Below are positions 7,649-15,900 of a stretch of 64,000 nucleotides of DNA, piece by piece (the first letter of the stretch is position 1; the number at the start of each line of letters is the position of its first letter). A program made the translations under genes and the position numbers. The stretch comes from Haliea sp. (GTDB lineage: Bacteria > Pseudomonadota > Gammaproteobacteria > Pseudomonadales > Halieaceae), in NCBI GenBank assembly GCA_016704305.1, contig JADJAL010000004.1, positions 186,001 through 250,000 on the forward strand, given 5' to 3'. The notes below the pieces were generated by a model. The model was not told the DNA's origin, ran no database searches, and saw only the letters and a list, made by a program, of their open reading frames with translations.

Positions 7649-9649
7649 ATGCCGTCCCCCCGCAGCAGACTCGCCAATGCTATCCGCGTCCTCGCCATGG
7701 ACGCCGTCCAGAAAGCCAACAGCGGCCATCCCGGCGCGCCCATGGGCATGGCCGATATCGCCGAGGTGCTGTGGAACGATTATCTCCAGCACAATCCCGC
7801 GAACCCCGCCTGGCCCGGCCGCGACCGCTTCGTGCTGTCCAATGGCCACGGCTCAATGCTGATCTACTCGCTCCTGCACCTTACAGGCTACGACCTGCCA
7901 ATCTCGGAACTGCAGAATTTCCGCCAACTGCACAGCAAGACACCGGGCCATCCCGAATACGGCTACACCCCCGGCATAGAAACGACCACTGGCCCGCTGG
8001 GCCAGGGCCTGGCCAACGCGGTGGGCATGGCGCTGGCGGAGAAAGTGCTGGCGGCACAGTTCAACCAGCCCGGACACGCCGTGGTCGATCACCACACCTA
8101 TGTCTTTCTCGGCGATGGCTGCCTGATGGAGGGGATTTCCCACGAGGCCTGCTCACTGGCGGGCACGCTGGGGCTGGGCAAACTGGTCGCGTTTTACGAC
8201 GACAACGGCATCTCCATCGACGGTGAAGTGGAAGGCTGGTTCACCGATGACACCCCGGCGCGGTTTCGCGCCTATGGCTGGCAAGTGATTGCCGGGGTGG
8301 ATGGCCACGATCCCGGCGCGGTCAAAGCCGCGATAGAGACCGCCCGCAACCAGGGCGAGAGGCCCACTCTGATCTGCTGCAAGACCATCATCGGCAAGGG
8401 CGCCCCCAACAAGCAGGGCACTGAGGCTGTCCACGGCGCGGCGCTGGGTGAGGCGGAAGTGGCCGCCGCCCGGAAGGCCCTCGGTTGGGAGCACGGCCCG
8501 TTTGAGATTCCGGGCGACATTTATTCCGCCTGGGACGCACGCGCACGCGGTGCGAAGCAGGAGCAAGCGTGGGAGCACTCGATGGCGGCATACGCCACCG
8601 CGCATCCGGCGCTGGCGGCCGAACTGCGCCGGCGCCTGGCGGGCGACTTGCCGGCGGACTTCTCGGCCCAGGCCAGCGCCTATATCGCGCGCTGCCAGCA
8701 GGAGGGCGCGACCATCGCCTCGCGCAAGGCCTCCGAAAATTGTCTCAACGCCTACGGCCCGTTGCTGCCGGAATTGCTCGGCGGCTCCGCCGATCTGGCC
8801 GGGTCCAACCTGACCATCTGGAAGGGCTCGAAAGGGGTGAGCGCGGAGGATGCCAGCGGCAACTACATCTACTACGGCGTGCGCGAATTCGCGATGGCGG
8901 CGATGATGAACGGCATCGCGCTGCACGGCGGCTTTATCAACTACGGCGCCACCTTCCTGATCTTCATGGAGTACGCCCGCAACGCGGTGCGCATGGCGGC
9001 GCTGATGCGCCAGCAGAGCATCTTTGTGTTCACGCACGACTCCATCGGCCTCGGCGAAGACGGCCCCACGCACCAGCCGGTCGAGCAGCTGACCATATTG
9101 CGCGTCACGCCCAACATGCAGACCTGGCGGCCCTGCGACGCGGTGGAGTCCGCCGTCGCGTGGAAAGCGGCGATCGAGCGCCGCGACGGGCCCTCGTCGC
9201 TGGTGTTTTCGCGCCAGAACCTGCCGCATCAGGCGCGCAGCGATGAACAGGTGGCCAATATCGCGCGCGGCGGCTATGTGCTGCGCGATTGCGAGGGCGC
9301 GCCCGATGCGATCCTGATTGCAACGGGCTCCGAGGTGCAGCTAGCGATGTCGGCGGCGCAGGAACTGGCCGGCAAGGGCCGCCAGGTGCGCGTGGTCTCC
9401 ATGCCCTGCGCCGAGTTGTACGAGCAGCAGGACGCCGCGTATCGCGAATCGGTGCTGCCCAGCGACGTGCTGGCCCGCGTCGCGGTCGAGGCGCTACACG
9501 CGGATTACTGGTACAAGTACGTCGGCCTCGACGGCCGCGTGGTCGGCATGACGACGTTCGGCGAGTCCGCGCCGGCCGGCGCGCTGATGCAGCACTTTGG
9601 CTTCACGACCGACAACGTTGTCGCGACGGTCGAAGACGTGTTGCTGTAG
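7649..9649 (+). CDS. tkt: Transketolase
   Basis: Transketolase is a thiamine-diphosphate enzyme that moves two-carbon units between sugar phosphates in the pentose phosphate pathway. The 666-residue protein (E. coli 663) shows KANSGHPGAPMGMAD at the N-terminus, GDGCLMEGISHEA (ThDP/Mg site), HDSIGLGEDGPTHQPVEQL and a C-terminal regulatory-type domain. The longer open frame begins at 7436, but the family alignment and the CTGGAG ribosome site support ATG 7649. It heads the tkt-epd-pgk-fba cluster, 12 bases before epd. Confidence 0.96.
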   Translation: MPSPRSRLANAIRVLAMDAVQKANSGHPGAPMGMADIAEVLWNDYLQHNPANPAWPGRDRFVLSNGHGSMLIYSLLHLTGYDLPISELQNFRQLHSKTPGHPEYGYTPGIETTTGPLGQGLANAVGMALAEKVLAAQFNQPGHAVVDHHTYVFLGDGCLMEGISHEACSLAGTLGLGKLVAFYDDNGISIDGEVEGWFTDDTPARFRAYGWQVIAGVDGHDPGAVKAAIETARNQGERPTLICCKTIIGKGAPNKQGTEAVHGAALGEAEVAAARKALGWEHGPFEIPGDIYSAWDARARGAKQEQAWEHSMAAYATAHPALAAELRRRLAGDLPADFSAQASAYIARCQQEGATIASRKASENCLNAYGPLLPELLGGSADLAGSNLTIWKGSKGVSAEDASGNYIYYGVREFAMAAMMNGIALHGGFINYGATFLIFMEYARNAVRMAALMRQQSIFVFTHDSIGLGEDGPTHQPVEQLTILRVTPNMQTWRPCDAVESAVAWKAAIERRDGPSSLVFSRQNLPHQARSDEQVANIARGGYVLRDCEGAPDAILIATGSEVQLAMSAAQELAGKGRQVRVVSMPCAELYEQQDAAYRESVLPSDVLARVAVEALHADYWYKYVGLDGRVVGMTTFGESAPAGALMQHFGFTTDNVVATVEDVLL

Positions 9650-9661
9650 CGCCTGATCCTC

Positions 9662-10672
9662 ATGCTGCGTCTGGCTATCAATGGCTACGGCCGCATCGGT
9701 CGCAGTATCCTGCGCGCGCTGTACGAAAGCCCGCTGCGCCGGGAGATGGCGATTGTCGCGATCAACGAACTGGCCGATGCCGGCACGGTGTTGCACCTGA
9801 CGCGCTACGATTCCACGCACGGGCGCTTCCCGCTGCCGTTGTCCGGGGACGCCACACAGTTGCGCGTGGATGGCGACGCGATCGCGCTGTTGAATCACCC
9901 AAATATTGACGCTCTGCCATGGAAAGCCTTGGGCGTGGATTTGGTGCTGGAGTGCACCGGCGCGTTTTCCGACCGCGCCACCGCCGAACAGCACCTGCGC
10001 CAGGGTGCCGGTAAAGTGTTGTTTTCCCAGCCCGCGCAGGCCGATGTGGACCAGACCGTGGTCTACGGCGTGAACCAGCGCGAGCTTAGCGCTGCGCATC
10101 GCATCGCCTCCAACGCCTCCTGCACAACCAATGGCATCCTGCCGGTGATCAAGGCGCTGGATGATGTCGTTGGCATCGAAAGCGGCACGATTACGACGAT
10201 CCACTCGGCGATGAACGACCAGCCGGTGCTGGACGCCTACCACCACACGGATTTGCGCAAGACGCGCGCGGCCTCGCAGTCCATTATTCCGGTGGATACC
10301 GAGCTGGCCCGGGGGATAGAGCGCATACTCCCCGGCATGGCAGGGCGCTTCACTGCACAGGCGCTGCGCGTGCCGACGCTGAATGTCTCGGCGCTGGACC
10401 TGACCGTGCTGACACGGCAAGACACCGATGTGGCCGCGATAAACCGTATTCTGCGAGAGGCGTCACAGTCCAGCTTCGACGGCGTGCTTGGCTATACCGA
10501 GGAGCTTCTGGCATCCTGCGATTTTAACCACGACCCGCGCTCCAGCATCGTGGATGCCAGCCAGACGCGCGTCAGCGGTCGTCGGCTGGTAAAGGTGCTG
10601 ACCTGGTTCGACAATGAGTGGGGTTACGCCAATCGCATGCTGGATGTGGCGCACTACTGGGGTGGCTTGTAG
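9662..10672 (+). CDS. epd: D-erythrose-4-phosphate dehydrogenase (GapA-family)
   Basis: The 336-residue protein belongs to the glyceraldehyde-3-phosphate dehydrogenase family: Rossmann start LAINGYGRIGRS, catalytic Cys in ASNASCTTNGI, and C-terminal WFDNEWGYANRM. The segment HSAMNDQPVLDAYHHTDLRK followed by TRAASQSIIPVDTEL is typical of Epd rather than GapA. Epd oxidises erythrose-4-phosphate to 4-phosphoerythronate, feeding pyridoxal-phosphate synthesis. The tkt-epd-pgk-fba order matches the enterobacterial epd-pgk-fba cluster. It could also act as a glycolytic GAPDH; substrate preference cannot be proved from sequence. Confidence 0.85.
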   Translation: MLRLAINGYGRIGRSILRALYESPLRREMAIVAINELADAGTVLHLTRYDSTHGRFPLPLSGDATQLRVDGDAIALLNHPNIDALPWKALGVDLVLECTGAFSDRATAEQHLRQGAGKVLFSQPAQADVDQTVVYGVNQRELSAAHRIASNASCTTNGILPVIKALDDVVGIESGTITTIHSAMNDQPVLDAYHHTDLRKTRAASQSIIPVDTELARGIERILPGMAGRFTAQALRVPTLNVSALDLTVLTRQDTDVAAINRILREASQSSFDGVLGYTEELLASCDFNHDPRSSIVDASQTRVSGRRLVKVLTWFDNEWGYANRMLDVAHYWGGL

Positions 10673-10761
10673 CGCCGCGTGTAGCTGGCCACACTCAGCA
10701 GCGCGGCATGAGCGCAGCAAAACGACAGGCATAAATACAAGCAAGCAGGGAGCTTACCCGT

Positions 10762-11940
10762 ATGACACTGAATGTTCTTTTGATGCAGGATCTGGACCTG
10801 CGCGGCAAGCGCGTATTGATTCGCGAGGATCTCAACGTCCCGGTCAAGCAGGGCGTGGTGACCAGTGATGCCCGCATTCGCGCCGCGCTGCCCACCATCG
10901 AGGCGGCGCTGTCCGCCGGGGCTAAGGTGCTCCTGATGTCACACCTGGGCCGTCCGGTGGAAGGCGAGTTCAACGCGGAATTTTCGCTGGCGCCGGTAGC
11001 GCAGCATCTATCCGGCTTGCTCGGCAAGCCCGTGGCGCTGGTCGCTGACTGGCGCGGCGGCGTGACGCTGGCCGATGGCGCGGTGGCGCTGCTGGAGAAC
11101 GTCCGCTTCAACCCGGGTGAGAAGAAGGACGACGAGGCGCTGTCGCGCGCCTACGCCGACCTGTGCGACATCTTCGTGATGGACGCGTTCGGCACGGCGC
11201 ACCGCGCGCAGGCCTCCACCCACGGCGTGGCGAAGTTCGCACCGGTGGCGTGCGCCGGCCCGCTGCTCGCCGAGGAATTGCGCGCGCTGACACAGGCGCT
11301 GTCCAACCCCGCTCGTCCCCTGGTGGCGATCGTCGGCGGCTCCAAGGTCTCGACCAAACTCGAGGTGTTGGAGGCGCTGTCAGACAAGGTCGACCAGCTC
11401 ATTGTGGGCGGCGGCATCGCGAACACGTTCCTCGCCGCCAACGGCAGCCCGGTCGGCAAATCGCTGTGCGAACACGACCTGATCCCGACCGCCCAGGCGC
11501 TGATGCAGAAAACCCGCATTCCGCTGCCCGTCGACGTGGTGACCGGCAAGGCCTACGCCGAGGATGCGCCGGCCACATTGAAAGCCGCTGGCGACGTGGC
11601 GGAGGATGACATGATCTTCGACATCGGCCCGCAGGCGGCACAGCAGATCGCCGACATCCTGAAAACAGCCGGCACCATTTTGTGGAACGGTCCGGTCGGC
11701 GTATTTGAGTTCGACCAGTTTGGCGCGGGCACCCGCACCATCGCGCAGGCGATTGCAGACAGCCCGGCCTTTTCACTGGCCGGCGGCGGCGACACGCTGG
11801 CGGCCATCGACAAATACGGCATTGCCGACAAGGTATCCTATATCTCAACCGGTGGCGGCGCGTTCCTGGAATACGTGGAAGGAAAAACGCTGCCTGCCGT
11901 GGCGATGCTTGAGCAGCGCGCCGGTCAAAAACCGGAGTAA
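10762..11940 (+). CDS. pgk: Phosphoglycerate kinase
   Basis: Pgk transfers a phosphate from 1,3-bisphosphoglycerate to ADP in glycolysis. The 392-residue protein contains KRVLIREDLNVP near the N-terminus, SHLGRPVEG, ENVRFNPGE, MDAFGTAHRAQAST, the nucleotide-domain VGGSKVSTKLEVL and the C-terminal GGGAFLEYVEGKTLP. It is complete. CAGGGAG a dozen bases before ATG 10762 is the ribosome site. It lies 89 bases after epd and 124 bases before fba, on the same strand. Confidence 0.98.
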   Translation: MTLNVLLMQDLDLRGKRVLIREDLNVPVKQGVVTSDARIRAALPTIEAALSAGAKVLLMSHLGRPVEGEFNAEFSLAPVAQHLSGLLGKPVALVADWRGGVTLADGAVALLENVRFNPGEKKDDEALSRAYADLCDIFVMDAFGTAHRAQASTHGVAKFAPVACAGPLLAEELRALTQALSNPARPLVAIVGGSKVSTKLEVLEALSDKVDQLIVGGGIANTFLAANGSPVGKSLCEHDLIPTAQALMQKTRIPLPVDVVTGKAYAEDAPATLKAAGDVAEDDMIFDIGPQAAQQIADILKTAGTILWNGPVGVFEFDQFGAGTRTIAQAIADSPAFSLAGGGDTLAAIDKYGIADKVSYISTGGGAFLEYVEGKTLPAVAMLEQRAGQKPE

Positions 11941-12064
11941 ACTAGGTACCACAGCAGAATTGCACGATCCGGGTTCCACAATCGGGAATCCACGATCCGG
12001 ACGCCCCCCCCGAACATCACCGCTCGGGCACTACGACAACGATTCAAGAGAAAGGATTACGACC
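11941..12064 (+). other. pgk-fba intergenic segment with a short direct repeat
   Basis: The segment carries CACGATCCGG twice (about 11963 and 11991), separated by a related TTCCACAATCGGGAATC stretch, then an eight-C run. AGAAAGGA just before 12060 is the ribosome site for fba. I saw no terminator, so pgk and fba are probably co-transcribed. Confidence 0.35.
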
Positions 12065-13129
12065 ATGGCATTAATCAGTTTGCGTCAGGTGCTGGATCAC
12101 GCCGCCGAACACAACTACGGCGTGCCCGCGTTCAACGTCAACAACCTGGAGCAGACCCGCGCGATCATGGAAGCGGCAGCTGCCACCGACTCGCCCGTGA
12201 TCATGCAGGCCAGCGCAGGCGCGCGCAAATACGCCGGCGCGCCTTTCCTGCGGGCGATGATGGAAGCGGCGATGAACGAGTTTCCGCATATCCCGGTGGT
12301 GGTGCACCAGGACCACGGCGTATCGATCGGCGTGTGCCAGCGCTCGATCCAGCTGGGTTTCAGCTCGGTGATGATGGACGGCTCGCTGGGCGAAGACGGC
12401 AAAACGCCGATGGACTACGACTACAACGTGGCGGTCACGCGCAAGGCCGTTGAACTGGCACATGCCTGTGGCGTGTCGGTCGAGGGCGAGCTGGGTTGCC
12501 TTGGCTCGCTGGAAACCGGCGAGGCCGGGGAGGAAGACGGCATCGGCGCAGAGGGCAAGCTGACGCACGACCAGATGCTGACCGATCCCGAGGAAGCGGC
12601 GCAGTTTGTCAAAGCGACCCACGTTGACGCGCTGGCTATCGCCTGCGGGACCAGCCACGGCGCCTACAAGTTCACGCGCCCGCCCACCGGCGACATTCTG
12701 GCCATCGATCGCATCAAGGAAATCCACGCGCGCATCCCGCACACGCACCTCGTGATGCACGGCTCCTCTGCGGTGCCGCAGGACTGGCTGGCGATTATCA
12801 ACGAGTACGGCGGCAAGATCGCGGAAACCTACGGCGTACCGGTGGAGCAGGTACAGGAAGGCATCCGCCACGGCGTGCGCAAGGTCAATATCGACACCGA
12901 CCTGCGGCTGGCTTCGACCGGCGCCATCCGCCGTTTCCTGGCAAAAAACCCGGCGGAATTCGACCCGCGCAAATACTTGGGGCAAACGATTACCGCGATG
13001 AAAGAGATCTGCATCGCCCGCTACGAGGCGTTCGGCACGGCTGGCAATGCCAGCAAGATCAAGGTGCGTTCCCTCGCCGACATGCAGCTGGCCTATGAAT
13101 CCGGAGCGCTCACGCCCGCCGTGCTTTGA
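12065..13129 (+). CDS. fba: Class II fructose-1,6-bisphosphate aldolase
   Basis: This zinc-dependent aldolase interconverts fructose-1,6-bisphosphate with the two triose phosphates. The 354-residue protein has YGVPAFNVNN, the metal-binding HQDHG, the conserved VEGELG, ACGTSHGAYKF, MHGSSAVP and KVNIDTDLRLA. The sequence type is the Calvin-cycle-like class II subgroup common in pseudomonads and marine gammaproteobacteria. The start is ATG 12065 (MALISLRQ), with AGAAAGGA upstream; a longer open frame from 11705 is spurious. The family assignment is firm. Confidence 0.97.
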   Translation: MALISLRQVLDHAAEHNYGVPAFNVNNLEQTRAIMEAAAATDSPVIMQASAGARKYAGAPFLRAMMEAAMNEFPHIPVVVHQDHGVSIGVCQRSIQLGFSSVMMDGSLGEDGKTPMDYDYNVAVTRKAVELAHACGVSVEGELGCLGSLETGEAGEEDGIGAEGKLTHDQMLTDPEEAAQFVKATHVDALAIACGTSHGAYKFTRPPTGDILAIDRIKEIHARIPHTHLVMHGSSAVPQDWLAIINEYGGKIAETYGVPVEQVQEGIRHGVRKVNIDTDLRLASTGAIRRFLAKNPAEFDPRKYLGQTITAMKEICIARYEAFGTAGNASKIKVRSLADMQLAYESGALTPAVL

Positions 13130-13147
13130 CGGGCGCTTTACCACCGG

Positions 13148-14113
13148 GTGCGTGCGGTCGCGTTGACACCGGAGCAACTTCAGCGCGCGCGCGAGCAGCT
13201 ACCGCCGTTCGGCGACAACGCGGCGCCGTCACCTGAACTCCAGGCCTTCTGCCAGTCTTACGGCCTGGACTTCACGGCTCTTATGCCGCAGGTGGCGTAC
13301 CAGGCCGGGCAGCTGCGCAGCGGCGAATTTACCCTCGCCGTACACCAGTGGCGCCAGCCCGACGCGCGCGCCAACCTGCTGCTGGTGCACGGCTACTTCG
13401 ATCACTCCGGGTTGTTCAACAAACTCATCGCCTGGGCTCTGGCGCACCGCTGCAATGTGTTGATTTTCGACCTGCCGGGGCACGGCTTGTCCAGCGGCGA
13501 GCCCGCCGTGATCGATGATTTTGGCGATTACAGCCGCGCGATTGACACTGTGCTGCGCGCGACAAGTCTGCCGGCGCTACCCTGGTGGGTGATGGCGCAG
13601 AGCACCGGTGGTGCGGCGCTGATTGACTACGCGCGCAAGTACGCATGGCCATTCGCCGCCACCGTGCTACTGGCGCCACTGGTGCGGCCGGCAAGATGGG
13701 CCAGCGTCAGCGCGGCGCATCGCCTGCTGGCGCCGTTTGTACCGAGCGTGGAGCGCAAATTCGCCGCCAATTCCTCCGACAGGGAATTCCTGGATTTTCT
13801 CAAACGCGACCCGTTGCAAAGCCGCCGCACCTCGCTGCGCTGGGTCGGGGCATTGCGGCGCTGGTTGCGCGAACTGCCGCGCCGCGACCTCGGAGTGGGC
13901 GCGGTGCTGGTGATACAGGGTGACGCCGACGCGACGGTGGACTGGCGTTACAACGTCGGCTTTGTCAGTGCGCTCTTTCCTGGCAGCCGCGTGGAGTACC
14001 TGCCGGGAGCCGGGCATCAACTGGCGAATGAATCGGAGTCTTATCGACGCACGTATCTGGCGTCGGTTGTCGCCTGGCTTGGGCAATGTGGTATCGCGCT
14101 GGATGACGCTTAA
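13148..14113 (+). CDS. Alpha/beta hydrolase (serine aminopeptidase S33 / lysophospholipase-like)
   Basis: A 321-residue cytosolic-looking alpha/beta hydrolase. LLVHGYFDHSGLF near residue 78 is the oxyanion region, AQSTGG near 150 has the nucleophile Ser, QGDAD near 258 gives the acid and GAGHQL near 287 the His. The nucleophile elbow is AQSTGG rather than the more usual GHSMGG. GTG 13148 is used as the start, 18 bases after the fba stop, so it may be read with the glycolytic cluster, although its job is unlikely to be glycolytic. The substrate is unknown. Confidence 0.7.
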   Translation: MRAVALTPEQLQRAREQLPPFGDNAAPSPELQAFCQSYGLDFTALMPQVAYQAGQLRSGEFTLAVHQWRQPDARANLLLVHGYFDHSGLFNKLIAWALAHRCNVLIFDLPGHGLSSGEPAVIDDFGDYSRAIDTVLRATSLPALPWWVMAQSTGGAALIDYARKYAWPFAATVLLAPLVRPARWASVSAAHRLLAPFVPSVERKFAANSSDREFLDFLKRDPLQSRRTSLRWVGALRRWLRELPRRDLGVGAVLVIQGDADATVDWRYNVGFVSALFPGSRVEYLPGAGHQLANESESYRRTYLASVVAWLGQCGIALDDA

Positions 14114-14122
14114 AACCCATGG

Positions 14123-14171
14123 CATCGACTTAAGAGCAAGCTCCGGCGCTCGTCCTAAAGCAGCTCTTTAA
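14123..14171. repeat. Small inverted repeat between convergent genes
   Basis: CTTAAGAGC (about 14128-14136) pairs with GCTCTTTAAG (about 14163-14172), overlapping the stop codon of the sulfotransferase gene. It could form a stem between two converging genes. There is no T tract on either side, so a terminator role is only possible. Confidence 0.3.
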
Positions 14172-15799
14172 GGATAGAACCCGGCGGATTTCAGCAGCTC
14201 ATACAACGGCAGCATGGCGTCACCATAGCGCCGCCAGCGATTCAACGAGCTGGTGTAAATACCCTGCCTGACCTGTACGGCACTGGGGGTGGCCACGCTG
14301 GTTTTACGCTGGTGGAACGCCAGGCACTGTTCTTCCCAAGGAAGCCCGCAGTGCGTCAGCAGCGCGCGGGCCTGTGGTTCGGGACTCTCCACCAGCGCGT
14401 CGTAGTGTACTTCGAAGATGTGTCCTGGCATCAACTCGTGCCAGTGCCGCATGGTGCGATCAAACTCTATAAAATAGCGTCCACAATCGAGCAGATCGAG
14501 GTTGTATTGATAGTACTGAAAATTGCCCGCGAAAACCTGTCGATAGTTGCTGAGGCAGGTGTCCATCGGGTCCCGCCGCAGGCAGACGATCTTCGCATTG
14601 GGCAGAGCGAGGCGGATCAAGCCAAGAAACATGAAATTGAGCGGTAGTTTGTCGATGAAGTGGGGAGTGTGCCCGGTGCGGGGACGAGTGCTTTCGACGT
14701 AGGCCGAACCCAGTTGTGACATAGCCAGTTGCATGGACATTTCAAGTGTACGCAGATCCAACAGCCCGGCCGCCGTGGAGCGCGTCAGGCGTTTCACCTG
14801 CAGCGGGAAATGCTGCAGTTCCCCTGCGGCAAAAACCCGCGAATGGCTGGAAAGAATTTGCTCCACCAGTGTCGTGCCGGTGCGCGGCATGCCGACAATG
14901 AAAATCGGCTCTCGGCTGTCACAGCCCGCTGCCCGTTCTTCGAAACGTTCGCGAGTGAACAATCGCCGGATGCCCTCGAACAGCCGGGTATCTGCTTCTG
15001 CGTTGTAGAGGCGCGCCTCGGCTTGTCGCTGTTTTGCCCACGCCAGGCTGCGAAAGGCGTCCTCGTAAAGCCCCAGATCCTCCTGTTCCTTGGCGATGGC
15101 GTGGCCAAGGTGCAGTTGATCACGCGGGCTGGATACCTTGTTGCGAAGATTCTCCAGCCGCTTGAGATGATTGCTCGTCACGGTCTGGCGGCGCAAAGTG
15201 GACAGGGCTGAGTGAGCCTTGAAGAACGCAGGCCGCAGCGCGATGGCTTCTTCATAGGCTCTCTCGGACTCTTCGAAGCGACCGGCGAACTGCAATGAAG
15301 CCGCCAAGTGGCAATACAAATCGGCTCGCCATTCTGCCGAAAGGCCAGCGTAACCCGAGGAGCACTGCCGCAGTGAATCAGCGGCCCGCTCATAGCAGCC
15401 CAGGGCTTTCTCGTGTTCGCCCGCGTGGCTGAACACTGTTCCCAGGGTGTTGAGTGTCGGGATTTGCGCCGGGTGAAGGCAAAGTGCGGCCTCCGCCTCC
15501 AGCAAAGCCCGTTCAGGTTGGTGGGTCGCCAGCAGTCGCTTGCCCAACTCTGCCCGGTATTCCGGATTGTCTGGTGCGAGTGCAATAGCCTTTTCAAGAA
15601 TCTCCAATGCCTTGGCTGGCTGCGCGTTGTGGGCGGCGATAACACCGCACAGGAACCACGCGTCCGCGAAAGTCTGATCGAGCTTGAGGATGGCCAGGCA
15701 ATGCGCATGCGCCGCTTTCAAGTTACCACGTCGCATGGCCTCCTGTGCGGCGGCGTGCAGTTGTGCAATCTGATGAGGGTCGGAGTTCATGCCCGCCAC
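14168..15799 (-). CDS. TPR-repeat sulfotransferase family protein
   Basis: About 543 residues. The N-terminal half (about 10-250) consists of tetratricopeptide repeats such as AKALEILEKAIALAPDNPEY. The C-terminal half is a sulfotransferase fold with the PAPS 5'-phosphosulfate loop PIFIVGMPRTGTTLVEQIL near residue 297, IDKLPLNFMFLGLI, and the 3'-phosphate segment KIVCLRRDPMDTCLSNY. Such fusions typically add sulfate from PAPS to a carbohydrate or peptide, but the acceptor is unknown. The frame opens at GTG 15799; ATG 15790 (MNSDPHQ) is the more likely start. It lies directly after a TonB-dependent receptor on the same strand, a pairing I have seen in marine Proteobacteria. Confidence 0.85.
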   Translation of the reverse strand: MAGMNSDPHQIAQLHAAAQEAMRRGNLKAAHAHCLAILKLDQTFADAWFLCGVIAAHNAQPAKALEILEKAIALAPDNPEYRAELGKRLLATHQPERALLEAEAALCLHPAQIPTLNTLGTVFSHAGEHEKALGCYERAADSLRQCSSGYAGLSAEWRADLYCHLAASLQFAGRFEESERAYEEAIALRPAFFKAHSALSTLRRQTVTSNHLKRLENLRNKVSSPRDQLHLGHAIAKEQEDLGLYEDAFRSLAWAKQRQAEARLYNAEADTRLFEGIRRLFTRERFEERAAGCDSREPIFIVGMPRTGTTLVEQILSSHSRVFAAGELQHFPLQVKRLTRSTAAGLLDLRTLEMSMQLAMSQLGSAYVESTRPRTGHTPHFIDKLPLNFMFLGLIRLALPNAKIVCLRRDPMDTCLSNYRQVFAGNFQYYQYNLDLLDCGRYFIEFDRTMRHWHELMPGHIFEVHYDALVESPEPQARALLTHCGLPWEEQCLAFHQRKTSVATPSAVQVRQGIYTSSLNRWRRYGDAMLPLYELLKSAGFYP

Positions 15800-15900
15800 A
15801 TTCCATGCCGAGGACTGGTTTACGTCTCAAACGCAACGCGCTGCCCTACGATGCCGACACCTACAGGCATCACAGAGCGCGGCGTGAACAAAGAGAACTA

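Noticed and set aside
11705..12064. In-frame extension of the aldolase gene upstream
   Set aside because: It overlaps pgk and has no family similarity; ATG 12065 has a ribosome site and matches the family start.
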